A DNA stretch of 64,000 nucleotides from assembly GCA_021399445.1 (NCBI GenBank), contig JAJTUQ010000005.1, positions 5,484,044 to 5,548,043 of the forward strand. Reading direction: 5' to 3'. Source of the stretch: Xylogone sp. PMI_703. Taxonomy: Eukaryota; Ascomycota; Leotiomycetes. The translations under genes were made by a program, and so were the position numbers. Positions 48,099 through 62,452 of this stretch are shown piece by piece. The first letter of the stretch is position 1; each line of letters begins with the position of its first letter. The notes under the pieces are model-generated. The model was not told the origin of the DNA, ran no database searches, and saw nothing but the letters and a program-made list of their open reading frames with translations.

Positions 48099-48328
48099 TG
48101 TTAAGATTATGATTATTATATTTATATAAGGGAAGTGTTAATTTACTAAGTACTACTGTATTATAAGGTTGAATAAACTTATATTAGCTTATACATTATA
48201 TATTTATTCTTCTATCTAGTATTTAAGAGGTTATACCTTTAAATACTCTTTTACTGGATTATTAGTCGTTCTACTCTGATCGTATAGCTACCGAGCGCTA
48301 GTATGTTCTGCTCCCATAATTCCTAACA
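48099..48328 (-). repeat. 5' LTR of Copia copy 1
   Basis: About 230 bp; the presumed primer-binding region lies immediately left of it (near 48061-48098). Confidence 0.9.
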
Positions 48329-48333
48329 ATTTT

Positions 48334-49577
48334 ACAGTTTTATTATCCTTTTTTATCTTTCTTTAATTATAAACTATTTTATAAGTTAATCTAAGATAAG
48401 TTTATATTTACAGTCTGATCTATTATAATTGTAAAAGAACTACAAAATCTGATTTTACAATAAGCTTTACTTGAAATTAATTTAATATTATAAAATATTT
48501 ATGAAATTATTCTTCATAATAATAATAAGTTAATAAATAAGCTAGAATATAAACTAGAATAGTATATTAAGGTAAAATTAAGAGATATCCAGAATAACTT
48601 TAACGATTTTATTCAAGGATAAATCTTAATAATTATTATTAATTATGTTAACTTTCTGTAACAAGAACTTTCATAAATATGTTTATAAATACTTTTATAA
48701 ACAACTTAAATATTTTCATAAGTCTTGTTATAAGATTATTTATAAACTTTTTTATAAATATTTATATCTTCTTTTGTTTAACTAGTTTTAATTATTTAAC
48801 TATTTATCTTTTTTAATATTTTTCTTCAATCAATATCTTAATCATTTATTTTTATGTTTTTAATAATTATTTTTATAGTCAAAGATATATAAAAAGAATT
48901 AAAAGAAAAATTTAAGAATTAGTTATTTATAAAAGAGCTAAAAGAGAAATGAGAAAGTTATTAATATTTAAAAAATAAAAATATAATTTAATTTTATTAT
49001 CGAAAAGTAATTTAAAATGAAATTACAGTTTATATTACTTATAATAAAAGTGAAGAACAAGTTATTTCTGAGTTAAAGACATTATAAATAAATCATAAAC
49101 TTTATAGTCTTATTGAAGAACTTAAATAATATTATCAATAATAAGATATAAACAAAATTTAATATTTATTATAAGAAAATAACTTAGAAAAAGATATTAA
49201 AATATATAAAAAAGAAAAGAAAGTTTTATTAAACAAATAATTATTTAAATCTTATTTATAAATTGTTATAAAACTTTAACTTATTATGCTTATGGATTAA
49301 TGTTTAAAGAAATTATATTTATAAATTTAAGTTATTTTTATTATTTTTATTATTTATTATAAATTATTATAAAAACTTAAAATTTGTTATTATTTTTCTT
49401 TCTTTATTTTTATTTTATTTTTTTCTTTATTAATAACTTTTATTTAACTAAGTTTATAAGTTTATAAATAAAGTTTATAAAATTTCTTAAAATATTCATA
49501 AAACCTCGAAAAATATTTATAATATAATTATTTTGTTTTTGATAAATTATTTAAAGATAATAAATATAGTCTATAAT
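48334..49577. other. A+T-rich RIP-type DNA, no recognised gene
   Basis: About 1.2 kb between Copia copy 1 and Gypsy copy 2. Plus-strand frames near 49000-49250 give Lys/Glu/Ile-rich fragments with stops, possibly a coiled-coil protein relic, but A+T bias alone can produce this. Confidence 0.35.
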
Positions 49578-49582
49578 AACTA

Positions 49583-49934
49583 TATTACAAACCTAAACCT
49601 TTACCTAGGTCCTATAGAGTATACAAATATATACTAAGTCATAAAGAGATTAATAAAAACTCAAGGATCAATATAATATATAATCATAATTATAATTATA
49701 TGAATAATAATCTGTATTATAAGTTAAACATAAATTCTTATTTACTTAATAATTATTTATATTTATATAAACTATAAATTTATCTTGGATTATCTGGATC
49801 CTTTAGATTATTACAATAATCTTAATGATCTGAATAATCTTTGTTATATGACCTTGGTCTATATATCAGGTTCTCTGTACAAAAACTCGTCTGTCAAGCC
49901 TTAAGCTTTCTATGCTTTTAGTAAGTTCATAATA
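49583..49934 (-). repeat. 3' LTR of Gypsy A copy 2
   Basis: About 352 bp, the most mutated A-family LTR in the window. Confidence 0.88.
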
Positions 49935-52900
49935 TTATCCCCCTCTTAGTTTAGCTTTGTCCTAAAGTTTAAAACTAAAGTAAGAATAATCTTATTATTC
50001 TTTAAACCTTCCTTTCTTTTTATTATATTACTTAAGTATTTTATAATATAAGAATATCAAGAATTAATAAAAAAAGAAAAAGAAGAAACAAAATAAAATT
50101 ATCAGAATAAATAAAATCCAAAGACATGAAAATATTTCAGTATAATTACTATAAATGTTTAAACAAGAAATGTATTATTACTTTTTATTTTTATATTATT
50201 CTGAGTATATTACTGTAAGTAATAACATAAAATATAATATTTATGACTTTTTCACCGAAAAGTAAGAAAAACTGAAGGCTGAGGAAATTTACCTAGAGGC
50301 TGAGGAGAAGACTATAGCTTTGGTTAAACAAAAAGTTTTTGTTTGTCGAATATATTTATGAAAACTCCAGAAATAATTAAAAACATATAGTACTGAAATA
50401 CTAAAAAAAGATTTGAGTAATTTAGAAAAGTTTGACATTGTCGAAAAGAAAAAGTATATTAAACAAAAGAGTTTTAACTATATAGTTATAACTTTTTCAG
50501 ATAATCTCATTTTCTCGGATTCCTAATTTAATAACCTATTTGATGATTTAATATTAAATGATTTAGTTTAATATGTTTAACTTTAAACTTTTGAACTTTT
50601 TGTTAAATATTCTTAAGTTTTTCTGTTAGTTCTTAGGTGTTTTCTGATTCTGGGTATTTTTTCCATTTGATTAGATATTGAACTTTCTTTCTGAAGATCC
50701 TTTGTCCTTTTACGTTTTTTACTTTGTATTCTTTTTCTAAGTTAAGATTTTCTGTTTTTAAATATATAATTATTAATGTTTTTGGTAATATTTGTTCTAG
50801 TATAATAACATAAAAAACTAAATATATTTTAATATTTTAAGTAATTTTAGCTTATATATTATTTGTCCTAAAACTTTATTAATTTTCAGTAATTTTATTT
50901 TCTTAAAATTTAATAATTTATTTAATCTTTTAGTTTTGATGAATTTTCGTAAAAAATATACTTTATCCTTTTTCTTAAATATAAATTCTATTTTATATTA
51001 TTTATTATAATATTTTTTCATTTGTTCTTTGACTTCTTCCAGACTTTATTATATAATTACTTATGTTTTCTTAATAAACTTAACTTTTTTTTTTATTAAT
51101 ATTATTATATTAGATATCTTTTTCTATAAATATATTATACTTATTTCTTTTCCGAAATTTATGTAATAAAATAATACCTATATATTGTCATATCTTACTC
51201 TATTATATATACATTATATTATTAATAACAGTTTAACTTAATTATTCTGTAAATAATTAATATATATCCTAAGATATTATTTAAATATCTGAATTAACCT
51301 TTCAGTACCTCTGTCAGTTTGTACTTATTCTTTAGTAATTATCTTAGTCTTAGTCTTTATCATAATAGTAAGTACTTATTAAAACTTTGATATAAACAGC
51401 TTATCTCTGTCAGAGATGATTTTTTTCGGAAATCTGAATATTATGAATATTCTGCTTATAAGTATATTTGCTAACTATTCTACTATATAAGTACTTTTCT
51501 ATAGTATAAAAACTTTATACTTAGTTAGTCTATTTATGATTATTAATACTCTGTCGTAAACTTCATTATTTATGTTTAATAATAATAATAAATCTACTAT
51601 AAAGTCCATTGTTATTAATTCTTATAATCTTTCTAGTACTTCTAATAATTACAATAATCTGTACATAATTCTTTGTATAAGTTTTGTTCAATAATAAGTA
51701 TTATATATTTTAACGACTTCTTATATTGTTTTTCATAACTTAAGTATATAAAACTCCAGGTTAAGAAGTTTGTACATCTTTACAATTCCTTGATATTTAT
51801 ACAATAATAAGTTATATATATATTTAACAAACTTCTTAACTAAAGATTATGATATATAGATTTTTTTGTTACAAAACCACATTCCTGGTTCTTTAATAGA
51901 TTCTTTTTATTTGTTGTCTGGATTTGGTTCCTGAAATGGTACCTTAGTCTCCTTGACTTCATGTTTGACAGCCTGGACTATTTTCTTTGTCTATTCTATG
52001 TCAAATTCCTAATCTTCAGTTTCTTGGGCTAAATGATTATATACTAATGTTTTATCTTCTTCTTCCTTAAAGATAGCTTTAACTTCTAGTTCAGCTTTCT
52101 TTATGTAATCTGGTCTTTTGTTAAATATGTTTATCTTAGTATTTTCAGTCTTTTTGATATATCTTATCTTAAAGTTATATTATATAAATTCTTCTGACTA
52201 TCTAACTTGTTTAATATTTAATATTTTAGTATTAACAAAATATTTTAAGTTATAATAATCTGTAAACACTTTTACTTTTAATCCCAGAAAGTATACTTTC
52301 CAGGTTTTGAACATGTTTACTATAATTAATAGTTCTTTATTATAGATGTTATAATTCCTTTCTGCAGAGGAGAACTTTTTTGAATAAAAAGTTATTAACT
52401 TTTATTTTCTGTCAAAATGTAATTAACTTAAGACTATTCCTAAGGCCTCATTTGATATGTTTATCTTGATTTTCGTTAATAGCCTTACTTGGAAGATTAT
52501 TAAGATTATTTCTTCGTCGAACTAATCTTTAAGTTTTTACTATATTTCTTATTCTTTGTTTTTAAACTTAAATTCTTAATCCTTTTTGGTTAAATCGTCC
52601 AATAATATAATGATATCCGAGAATTTATAAACATACTTCTGGTAAAAGTTATATATTCTTTTGAAGGTTTGTATATTTTTAACATTTTTTAAATTAAGTT
52701 ATTCCTTTATGTTAATTACTTTCTGTAAATTTATTCAAAAATCTTTTCCTGAAATTATATATCCCAGGAATTCTACCTCTGTCTGATAAAATGTACACTT
52801 TTAAGGTTAATATCATATATTATTATTTAATAAAATTTGCAAAACTTTTCTTATATGTTTTTGGTGTTTTTCTAATGTCTTAAAGTAAATTAATAAGTTA

Positions 52901-55900
52901 TTAATGTAAATTATAATAAATATGTCCAGGTATAATATAAGTATATAATTCATTATTCTTTAGAATGTTATAAATGAATTGGTGAGTTTTATTGACAAGA
53001 CTAAGTATTCGAATAGTCTATAATATGTACTAAATGTTGTCTTCTACTTATTATTCTTTATAATCTTAACTAAGTGGAATCTTGTCCAAAAGTTTAATTT
53101 CGTGAAATATTTAATGTCTGCTAATCTTTTCTGTAGATCCGAGATAAGTAATATTAAGTACTAATCTTTGATAATGATATTATTTAGTCCTCGGTAGTCT
53201 ATAACCATTCTCCATTTCTTTAGTCCTTTCTTTAGGATATATATTATTAATACTTTGTATAATACTTTTGAAGGTCTAATATATCCTTTTGTTAACAACC
53301 AATCTAGTTCTTTTCGTAAAATCTGTCATTATTCTTTGTTTATTATATATAGTCAGTAATATAATAAATAAGTTCTTTCCTTCAGACATATATAATAGTC
53401 CTAAGGTTTTCGTGGCAGTAATGTCTTCGTATTTAGTAGTTCTTCGAATAGTTTTTGATATTTCTGATATTCCTCCGATAACATTAATATTACTTTTGTA
53501 TTATTTGCTTGTACTAATAAATCAATTAGTCATAAACTACCTGTTTTGCCGAATCCTATTATCTGACCTGTTTCTTAATTTATTTATAAGTTATAATTCT
53601 TGAATTATAACATCTTTATAATTATCTTATATTTACCTAAATATAATATATTAAACACAATTTCTATTTTTTCTCCGGATATCTTTATCATTAGTAGTTC
53701 AGTCTTTACTTCTATTTAAGAAGAAGTACTTGATTTGTTTATTATTCTGATAAGGTAACTCCTTCTTTTAACTCTAATATTTAGTCTTAATCGAATAATT
53801 ATTTCAAACATAATAAGGTTGATCATACTATTGTTATTAAACATTACTGTTAAGTCTTGTCCTTTTAACTTAATAAGTATTATCAAAAAAGAATTTCCGA
53901 AAATTATATTAATTTCAACATATTCTTCTTTATTGTTATTTTTGTACCAAAAATCAATTGTTTCATCGAATTTATATTATTTTTTTATTTCATAACCTTA
54001 TTATAATATACATAATTCATGATAAAACTTTTCATTATTGAATATAACTTTAGTCTATATAATCTTATACTTTGTTTTTATCTATACTATTCATATGTCA
54101 AAGAGATTCTTTTACGTTAGTAACGTTATTGTCAGTAGTATAATAATATACAGTACTCCTGTCTATAACAAGTTCAGGCTTAAGTAATAATAAGACCTAG
54201 ATACAACTTCTATGATTATTCCAAAGCCTATAATCTTATCTTTAACTGAATATGGTTTTATCTATTCTTACTGATATTCTACTATAGATTATATTCTGCA
54301 TCAACCTTCTTAGTCTTCCCTGATTCCTATAAATATCACCTTTTCACTTATCTCAAAGACTTCTGTGTATTCAGGATTTCTTTTCAGCCTATATAACTCT
54401 TTAATCATTAACATTAATTCTGGTTATTTACTTTTTGTGTTTTGGCTAAGACCTAGTTCTGTCATTCTGAATTAGTTCTTTATTTCTTTTAATGAATATT
54501 ATATAATATCCTTTAATACTTTTATTAGTATTTTATGTCTGAAACTTTTCTTAATAAGTTTTAAGACTAGATTTTCTTTCTTGACTAAGTCTTCCTCAAC
54601 CTAAGCTCTAAAGAATACTTCTTTGAAGTTTAGTATATCAAAGAGTTAAAGTTTAGTTTCTTCTGTTAAGGTGTTATCGTATATTTCTGTATTACTTTTT
54701 TCTTATACTTTTTCCAAGTCCTTCTTTGTGTACACCGGATACTTGTACAGGATTTGGCTAACCAACAAGTCTTTGTCGTCTTCTGGCTAAGCTTCTGAGC
54801 TAAAGCAGAACTCTTTTACCTCTTTCATTATTTATTATTCTACTTTAACCTTTATTTTTGTGAATATTTCTTCTTCTTCCAGGATAATTATTATGTTAAC
54901 TTCCGTGAACATTACTTTTTTATCTTTTCCTTTATATTCTGATTTTTGTTTTATTTCTTCTGTATTATTAGTCTACTTATTCTTGAACTTACTGTCCTTG
55001 CTATATTCATGAATTATATGTTTAAATAAGTAACATTTAAAATACAAATTCTTTTCTCTATATTTCTTCTGTTGTTCTAGTATTAAGTTATACTTTCCTC
55101 TTTTCTTAGAGTTTTCCTTGAAGATTATATTTACTTCTCAGTCTATGATATTAAAGTCTTTCTTAATTCTCTTTCCTTTTCCTTTGGAACTTTACTTTTT
55201 GTTATTCCAACTTGTCATTCTACCTTTTTTTATTTAGTATCTTTCTTACTAATAGTCATTTATCTCAATAACTTCTTTCATAAGTTTCTCTAAACTTCCT
55301 GAGACTGGCTTCAGCTAAACTATTTTGTCTATTACTATATTTTTAAAGCTTTCTTTATAATAATACATCAAGACTTTGTTGTCCTAGTCTACTTGAAGGG
55401 CTAATATATAAAATCTTACATTATAATTCTATACTAATCTTGTCTGTTTGAGTTTATTTAACTGTCTGAAAACTTTTTACTTCTTATTTATACTGTCGAA
55501 CAATTAATTTATTTTATTCTAGAAATTACTTAAACTTCTAAATAAGTTAGTCATTTCTTGTTATTTGTTTTTTTTTCTTTTGATAATATTATAAAAGTTT
55601 TCTATATATAATAACAAAAGTTTAAATATATCTTTTTCTAAATATATAATAACCTAGAATATATAGTCTTATTTATTCCTGAAAATAATTTCATTAAATT
55701 TCAAGAATAAATAAATTTGTATTTTAAAGACTTTATACTTAAATCTATCTCTGTTGAACTTAACTAACATAATTACTTTGGGTAGTTTAGGTAATAAGAT
55801 AACTTATAAGAATTCTTGTTCTTTATCATTATTACTATCCGATGAGAATAAATTTGTTATTAGTCTAGGACCTAGTACAAAGTTTAGTATTATATACTTT

Positions 55901-55982
55901 ATCCCTGACATAAGACCTGCTTACTAGCTTACTATAGCATTTAAGACACTTAATCTTAATCTCTTTAAGAAAATACTTAAAA

Positions 55983-56339
55983 TGTTATAAACTTAAATCT
56001 TTACTTAAGTCTTATAAAGTATACAAGTATATACTAAGTCATAAAAGGATTAATGAGAACTCAGGAATCAATATAATATAATATATAATCATAATTATAA
56101 TTATATAAATAATAATCTATATTATAAATTAAGTATAAACTTTTATCTACTTAATAATTATCTGTATTTATATAGACTATAAATTTATCTTGGATCATCT
56201 GGATCTTCTGAATCATCATAATAATCCCAATGATCTGAATGATCCTTGTCATATGACCTTGGTCCACACGTCAGGTTCTCTGTGCAAGAACTCGCCTGCC
56301 GAGCCTCAGGCCTTCCGTGCCCCTGGTAAGTTCGTGACA
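55983..56339 (-). repeat. 5' LTR of Gypsy A copy 2
   Basis: 357 bp; its right third (56200-56339) is much less mutated than its left part, similar to the 5' LTR of copy 1. Confidence 0.9.
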
Positions 56340-56346
56340 AACTAGT

Positions 56347-56963
56347 TATAATGTTCTTATATTAGGGTTTGGTTATTACTCAAATAATAAGCTTGAGAAG
56401 TCAAAAGAATAAGTAAAACTTAGATTATAGAACTTTATTATAAAATACAGGTATATTGTAAATTAATTAAGTTAAATATAAAGTTTTTATTTATTATAAA
56501 ATTATTTGTTTATATAATATATATTAATGATTAGATTCTCCTGGATCTTTATAATCCTAGATCTAAAAGATCTTATCTGGTTCTGGATCTAAGGAATCTT
56601 ATCTAATCTTATTTGTTATATATTTACTTATTTGTTAATACTAACTTTTTATATATATAAACAAATAATTAACATAAAAGGAAAAATAATACTATTTTCC
56701 TGATAATATTATTATTTAATTAATATAATTAAAGATTTAATATTATAACTTTGATAATATTATTCTTTAGTTTATATAATCCTTTTTATAATATTAATGT
56801 TAAACTTATATTATCTTTTTGTTAATACTAATAATGTAATAATACTAATGATATTATAACTAAATCTTTGATAATTATTTTAATTTATATTTATTTAACT
56901 AAAGTAACAGTTATAAAGACTTTATACTTAAGTTATTTATCATAATTCTACAAAATTATGACA
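56347..56963 (-). repeat. LTR of family B, heavily mutated, with adjacent polypurine tract
   Basis: About 617 bp collinear with the clean solo LTR at 37504-38162 but with most C/G converted to T/A. Immediately right lies TTATCCTTTTCCTAG, then about 80 bp matching the polypurine-tract side of Gypsy A copy 2 (49935 onward). In minus sense this is therefore the 3' LTR of a B element related to A; both families begin TGTCACGA and end GTTACA-like in element sense. Confidence 0.8.
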
Positions 56964-57099
56964 TTATCCTTTTCCTAGTTTAACTTTATCCTAAAGTTTA
57001 TAACTAAGACATAAAAGATTTTATAATAATTCAAACCTTCTTTCTTTCTTATCATATCTCCAAAATGTCAACTTGAATCTACAAACATTAAAAAGTCAA

Positions 57100-60000
57100 G
57101 AAAAGATTATGAACATATTTGCTTAACTTATTATCTTAATAACATTAACGACGAAATGATTTTTTGTTCTTTTTGCGAAATTAAGAGTTATAAGTATTTG
57201 GTTAATTTTAATAAGTCATCTTATTATATAAAGTATGTTCGAAAAAAATATACTAGTTATAATGCAAAAGTTACTTTAACTAAGAATTAAAAAGTTATTA
57301 ATAAATAATATAAGAAATTAAAAGAGAAAAAAGAAAATACTATAATAAAGATTCTTTGCCTATGAAAACAGTAATGTTTATTCAACAAGTGTAAAGCCAA
57401 AATAGTTTGCTGTAGTTTTTATTCTCTGGATGAGTTAAATACTGAAGAGAAAAAGAAAAAAAACAAACAAAAACAAAAGGAAAACAAAATATTACAGTAA
57501 ACAGAAATTACTTATCAGGCCAAAGCTAGTTTCTCTAAGACTTTCCTTTCTGACATTAATTTCTCTGTTTATATTAATATTCTGTTTAATCTATCCTGGC
57601 TTACTTTGCTTGTTTGTACTTCTCCAAAAGTTTATTAAAATTGGTAAAATACTCTTTTGGTTCTTAGATATTTAATTATTTATATTCTGAAAAAAACAAT
57701 AATACAAAGACTTTAGCCCTGTCCAGAAGTCTTCAAGAACAGGTAATCACTAAGATTATCGAAAAAAGAGAAAAAAAAACAATAACACAAAGAAGAACTT
57801 TATAAAGAAAGAGACACTAATCTAAAGATTACAAAAAAACAGAAAAAGATAATTCAAAAACAGTAAAAATATTTAAAGAAATAACAAAAGAAAGATTTAA
57901 AATAATAAAATATTTAGTTTTGTTTATTTTACAGTTAATATTACTTTTGAAGAATTTGATTATATCTTTAAGTCACTAAAGTTTTGAAAACTTACTGAAA
58001 AACAACTTATTAAACATTATTTTCACACTAAAATCTTCTATACTAAGAACTTTAACAATTCAGACATAGAATACAGAAATCCTTTTAAACATAATTAACG
58101 TTAAAGATATAGCCAGATTATTACAAAAGAATAAAAGAAGAAATAAAAAAAAGTCATAATAAAAGAAAATCAACTTCAATAATCTTAATTCAAGATTAAC
58201 TAAAATACAAAAAACACAGAAAATCAATTTCTGTCAAAAGTATTATTTTTCAAGAAAATGAACATCATAAACTTCGTAAAATTATTAAAAAACAAGTTCA
58301 ATGTTTAAAAATACTAGATAACAGACAAGGAGAAAATATATACTATGTCAAGGTATTATAACATTAAGCCTAGAAAAAGCATAAAAAATATAAATAAATA
58401 AATAACAAAAGACTGAAAAAGTTTTAAAAAAGCTCTATTCCAAACATTCCAAAAACAAGACTTAAAACAACAATAGTTAACTCTTGAATATTTAATAACA
58501 TTCAAATCAAAGAAGAAAACAAAGAATAATGACCTCAGAGTTTATTCTTATGATTATTAACATATAATAAGATAATTACTAATTAACAACAAAATATTTA
58601 AATAAGAAATAAAGTTATACTACCTATAAAGGTTACTTCTTTAAGTAAGCCATAAACTGGTAAATACAACAAGAATCAATCAGAAAGATAAGTCTACAAT
58701 GAACTTTGATAAACTTTATCAAGAATTCATTTATTAAAACAACAAGAATAATATTATATAACTTATCAAAAATAACCTTCAAAAGAAAGAAAACATTAAT
58801 AATATAATAAAATACTTTAATCAAATATCAAAGATTACGAAAAATAAAAAGTTTTAGTTATTTATTATATTTATTACCTAGTTAAACAAAGTCAATTAAA
58901 TAACAAAAATAAACAATAAACTTATAAAAAGCTTAATAAAAGTCTTCAAAACTTTAACACTAAAACTAAACATATTATTAATAACTCAGACATTTACTTT
59001 TTAACAAAAAGCATAAATAAACTAATAAAAACCTACTATAAATAAGAAAAGAAAATACAAAGAAGATTATAAAAAAGGATATAGTAAAAAAGGACAAAAT
59101 CCAACAACTCAGGACATATTTCTGTATTATTATTACAGAGAAAAAAGATATCAGAGATAAAAATATCCTGAACTTAGATATGATATAAAAGTAAAATTAT
59201 GCCATAAACAATACAAAAGACTTTATTACAAAAAGTATAATCTTAAGGCTTAACTAATAACTTTCTACAGAAGAATAACACTAAAAAAGATTATCAAAAA
59301 ATAAAGAACAACTGTTAATATAAAGTCAGATACAGAAATAAACCAGAAAGTTCAATCCATCATAATTAATGAGAAATTCTCTGATGATAAATTAGATTTC
59401 GATGATTTCATAGAAACAGAAAACTTTATAAAAATAAAAATAATTATTACTCAAGTAAAAGAAAAGAAGAAAGAAAAGAAATAATAATCAGAGAATTAAA
59501 TATTAAAACAATAAGCTAAAAAGGAACAAAAACTAATAATACCAAAACTGCCAAAACTAAAGAATTAAAAGCCTATAACAGTGAAAAAGAAAATAATAAG
59601 ATAAATTTAGAATATTTAACCTCAAAACTGACAAAAAACTTAAAGAGACATTTAGCAAAAGAGAAGAAAGTCATTTTCCAGAATAAATTACAAAAAACAA
59701 ATTCTTTTGAAATAATCCTTAAAAAGATTTTGGATCAGAAAATTAAACTAACTATCAGAGAAATCTTGTCTTCATCAAACTTAATACAGAAATTGATGTT
59801 TAGGAAAAGGATTAACAATATTGAAAAACAGAGCCAGAAACAAAAGTTAATTCAATCAGAAAAAATCTAAAAAGATAATATATAGCCAAGACTCCAAAGA
59901 TTAACGTAAAGATCAAGAATTCTGTTTTATGATAAGTATTAATCAATATTAAAGTAAAGATAAATGTAATAATTAACTATTTAATATAAGAAATAAAGTT

Positions 60001-60590
60001 GTCTGTGTGACTGAACCTAGAAATGACATTAGTCTCAGTAATTAAAGAGTATAAAAGGTTTGACGAAGTATATAATAATGTTAAAATAAAAATTAAAAGT
60101 ATAATAATAATAACCCCGATTTTTATGATAGATGTTACAAAGTCAGAATTAATACTAAGAACATTATTTATATAAGAAACATAGATAAAAATACGAATCA
60201 AGGACAATAATATATATATTATATTATATAGTTAAAATATTAACAAAAAAGTAAAACTTAAAGTTTTGATATACCCTGTCTATAGTACACAAATCAATAT
60301 AATGATGTTCTAGGGAAAAGAATAATTAGTACTTCTGGGAGGCAGAATACTGACAGAATAAATACTTCTGAAGTTAAAAACTAGAAAAGAGTACAAATGT
60401 CGAGAATAAGAACTAAAGTTATAGAAGACAGAGACTCTGGCTCTGTCCTAAGGTCTCCAGATAAATAAAGTAAAATAGAACCAAAGATAATATAGATATA
60501 TAATCATAATAATTAAGATTACTCTAAAATCATAAAAATATTATCAAAAGCTCAGATTTTCACTATATACAAAAGGAAGGACCAGAAAGT
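57100..60590 (+). pseudogene. Degenerate retroelement ORF with Cys cluster and retropepsin-like region
   Basis: Plus-strand frames show a start with a cysteine cluster (EMIFCSFCEIKSY, then YIKYVRKKYTS), a Lys/Glu-rich helical stretch and SLDELNTEEK. Cys-cluster/coiled-coil proteins of this kind occur in fungal retroelement ORFs (recollection). Farther right, near 59700-60230, pieces such as FMIDVTKSELILRTLF recall an aspartyl-protease (retropepsin) region. It is broken by many stops and cut by Copia copy 2 at 60599. It could be the 5' part (gag-protease) of another LTR element on the plus strand, opposite to the B LTR on its left. Confidence 0.4.
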
Positions 60591-60598
60591 CAGGTTAA

Positions 60599-60828
60599 TG
60601 TTAGGAATTATGGGAGTAGAGCATACTAGCGCTCGGTAGTTATACAATCGGAGTGGAACGACTAATAATCTGGTAAGAGAGTATTTAAGGGTGTAATTCC
60701 TTAAATACTAGATAGAAGAATAAGTATATAATACATAAGTTAATATAAGTTTATTTAATCTTATAATATGGTAGTACTTAGTGAATTAACATTTTTATAA
60801 TATGAGTTTAATGGTCATAATCTTTATA
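60599..60828 (+). repeat. 5' LTR of Copia copy 2
   Basis: 230 bp, matching both copy 1 LTRs in reverse complement; less mutated over its first 60 bases (GAGCATACTAGCGCTCGG...). Confidence 0.88.
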
Positions 60829-62452
60829 GGTTATGAGCCTAGATGTATGTTGAAGTATTATTAGGAAGAATAGTAATTAGAATATGTTTACTGTAAGTCT
60901 GTTACCAAGGACAGCCAAAATATATGTAACTGTATAAGTCTTTAGTAAAAGAAAGAAGTTTACAGAGTATAGGTTGAAATTGAGACTGATCAGTTCTAAG
61001 TCTTGAAATGAGTAGACGTATGACGAATTGTCGGTCTACAGTAAATACTTGAAGATCATGGCTCTTTAATTAGTATTAAGTACTTTGGCATGATACTTAT
61101 CTATTTATCTAAATTTAACAATTAATTATAAGTCTTTTTAACCTTGAGTTATGATATGATAACTCAAAAGATAACAAAATCTTTATTATCCTTATTTTAC
61201 TGACATTTGAGAAGATGGACACTGATTACTTTGTATGTAAATGTTTTACTAATATTTTTAGTAAAACGAATTAATAAGAATGGTTTAAACTGATGAGATT
61301 CTATTTCAAGGGAAAATCGTTAAAATTTATGTTAAACAAGATAATCACAAAATATGCCTGGATTCAGAGAACCTTATCATCGATCAATATCTCTGTTATA
61401 CTAATAAGTACAAAAACATTTGAGATTATTATTAAAAATGTAATAAAATAACTAGAAAACTTAAAGGTGAAAAATGGACTACAAAGTAGATCAAAGGATA
61501 ATATATAAAATATTGAAAAGTAAAAGAAATATAAAATTATGTTTATAAAGGTTTTATATATGATTTTAATCTATATTAATATTATAAATAATAAACTGAT
61601 CTGTAATAAGTCTGAAGTTTAACTAATATAAACAAAGTTATACTTTAAGTATAATAAGTTATTACTTTATATTACTTAAAGTAAAATAGTTTAATTTATT
61701 TTATTCAAGTTAAAGTAAAGTATGATAATCAAAGAGGGATAGATCTGAGTACAAGAGTTAAGGAGAAGAGTTGTGAAAATAATTTTTGAACTCAAGGATA
61801 ACTTTAGTATAAAGTAAATATTTGATTTCTTTTTTGTAAGACTTTCAGAAGAATATTTAATAGTTATAACTATAATTAATATATAATTAATACTTGAAAT
61901 CATAGATAAGATTAATATTTTTTAAAGACATAAAGAGAAAGTCATTAATTTAACAATATTCGTTATTCGAGACAAAAGAACATGAAGATCATAGGACAAA
62001 GGAAGTAAAAGTTTAAGTTAATGGAGCAGACATAAAAGTAATTCACTTAACCAGAGAGAAGTCAAATATTATTTATATAACAAGAATCATTTTATCAAAT
62101 ATTATAAACTCAGACATGATACAAAAAAATATGTTCTTGGCCTCAAATCCAAGGATAATAAATTATGATATTCTCGGAAAGTAATAGAGAAGAATGAAGG
62201 TAAAGGTTATTATAAGGGGAACAAGTTAAGATGACATTTTTATGGTTATATTATTGGTTACTTCTCTGAATATGACTTAATATCAAAGACAGAGTCAAGC
62301 TCTGATGATTTATCTGAGGAGGAAGATGAAGTTATAAAAGTATTAAAGGAAGTAATATATAAGGTCAAATTTTTTGTCTGGATTATAGATATTAATGTTT
62401 CTTTATATATGACTAATAATCTTTAGCTCTTTAAATAACTGATGACTGATAT

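Larger units (their letters stand above)
42631..48328 (-). mobile_element. Ty1/Copia retrotransposon copy 1, RIP-inactivated
   Basis: 230-bp LTRs (42631-42861 and 48099-48328), TGTTA...TAACA, with a perfect 5-bp duplication ATTTT (42626-42630 and 48329-48333). On the minus strand from right to left: gag (47477-47713, MDINYFICKYF...), protease-like segment (46253-46489, with EVNLFSGRYVCEKGF), integrase C-terminal part (45224-45514, KTDVYLRNQ...TGEILSIDHIKVFEY) and the reverse transcriptase/RNase H junction (43526-43726, SLMYMMINIRPDI...SQYISNP). Protease-integrase-RT order is that of Copia. All parts are interrupted by stops. Confidence 0.92.
49583..56339 (-). mobile_element. Ty3/Gypsy chromovirus, family A copy 2, inverted, RIP-inactivated
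   Basis: Same family as 34346-41762 but inverted. LTRs lie at 49583-49934 and 55983-56339 with the 5-bp duplication AACTA (49578-49582 and 56340-56344). The complement of the polypurine tract (ATCCCCC) follows the left LTR, so the left LTR is the 3' one. The interior of about 6.05 kb matches copy 1 without the solo-LTR insertion. It is heavily mutated, and the longest open frames are only antisense or tiny. Confidence 0.92.

Noticed and set aside
53289..53603. 104-codon hydrophobic plus-strand ORF
   Set aside because: It lies antisense inside Gypsy A copy 2; the Leu/Ile-rich translation is what A+T-rich antisense DNA gives.
58633..60207. Minus-strand ORFs of 63 and 76 codons in A+T-rich DNA
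   Set aside because: Hydrophobic translations without motifs, antisense to the degraded retroelement ORF.
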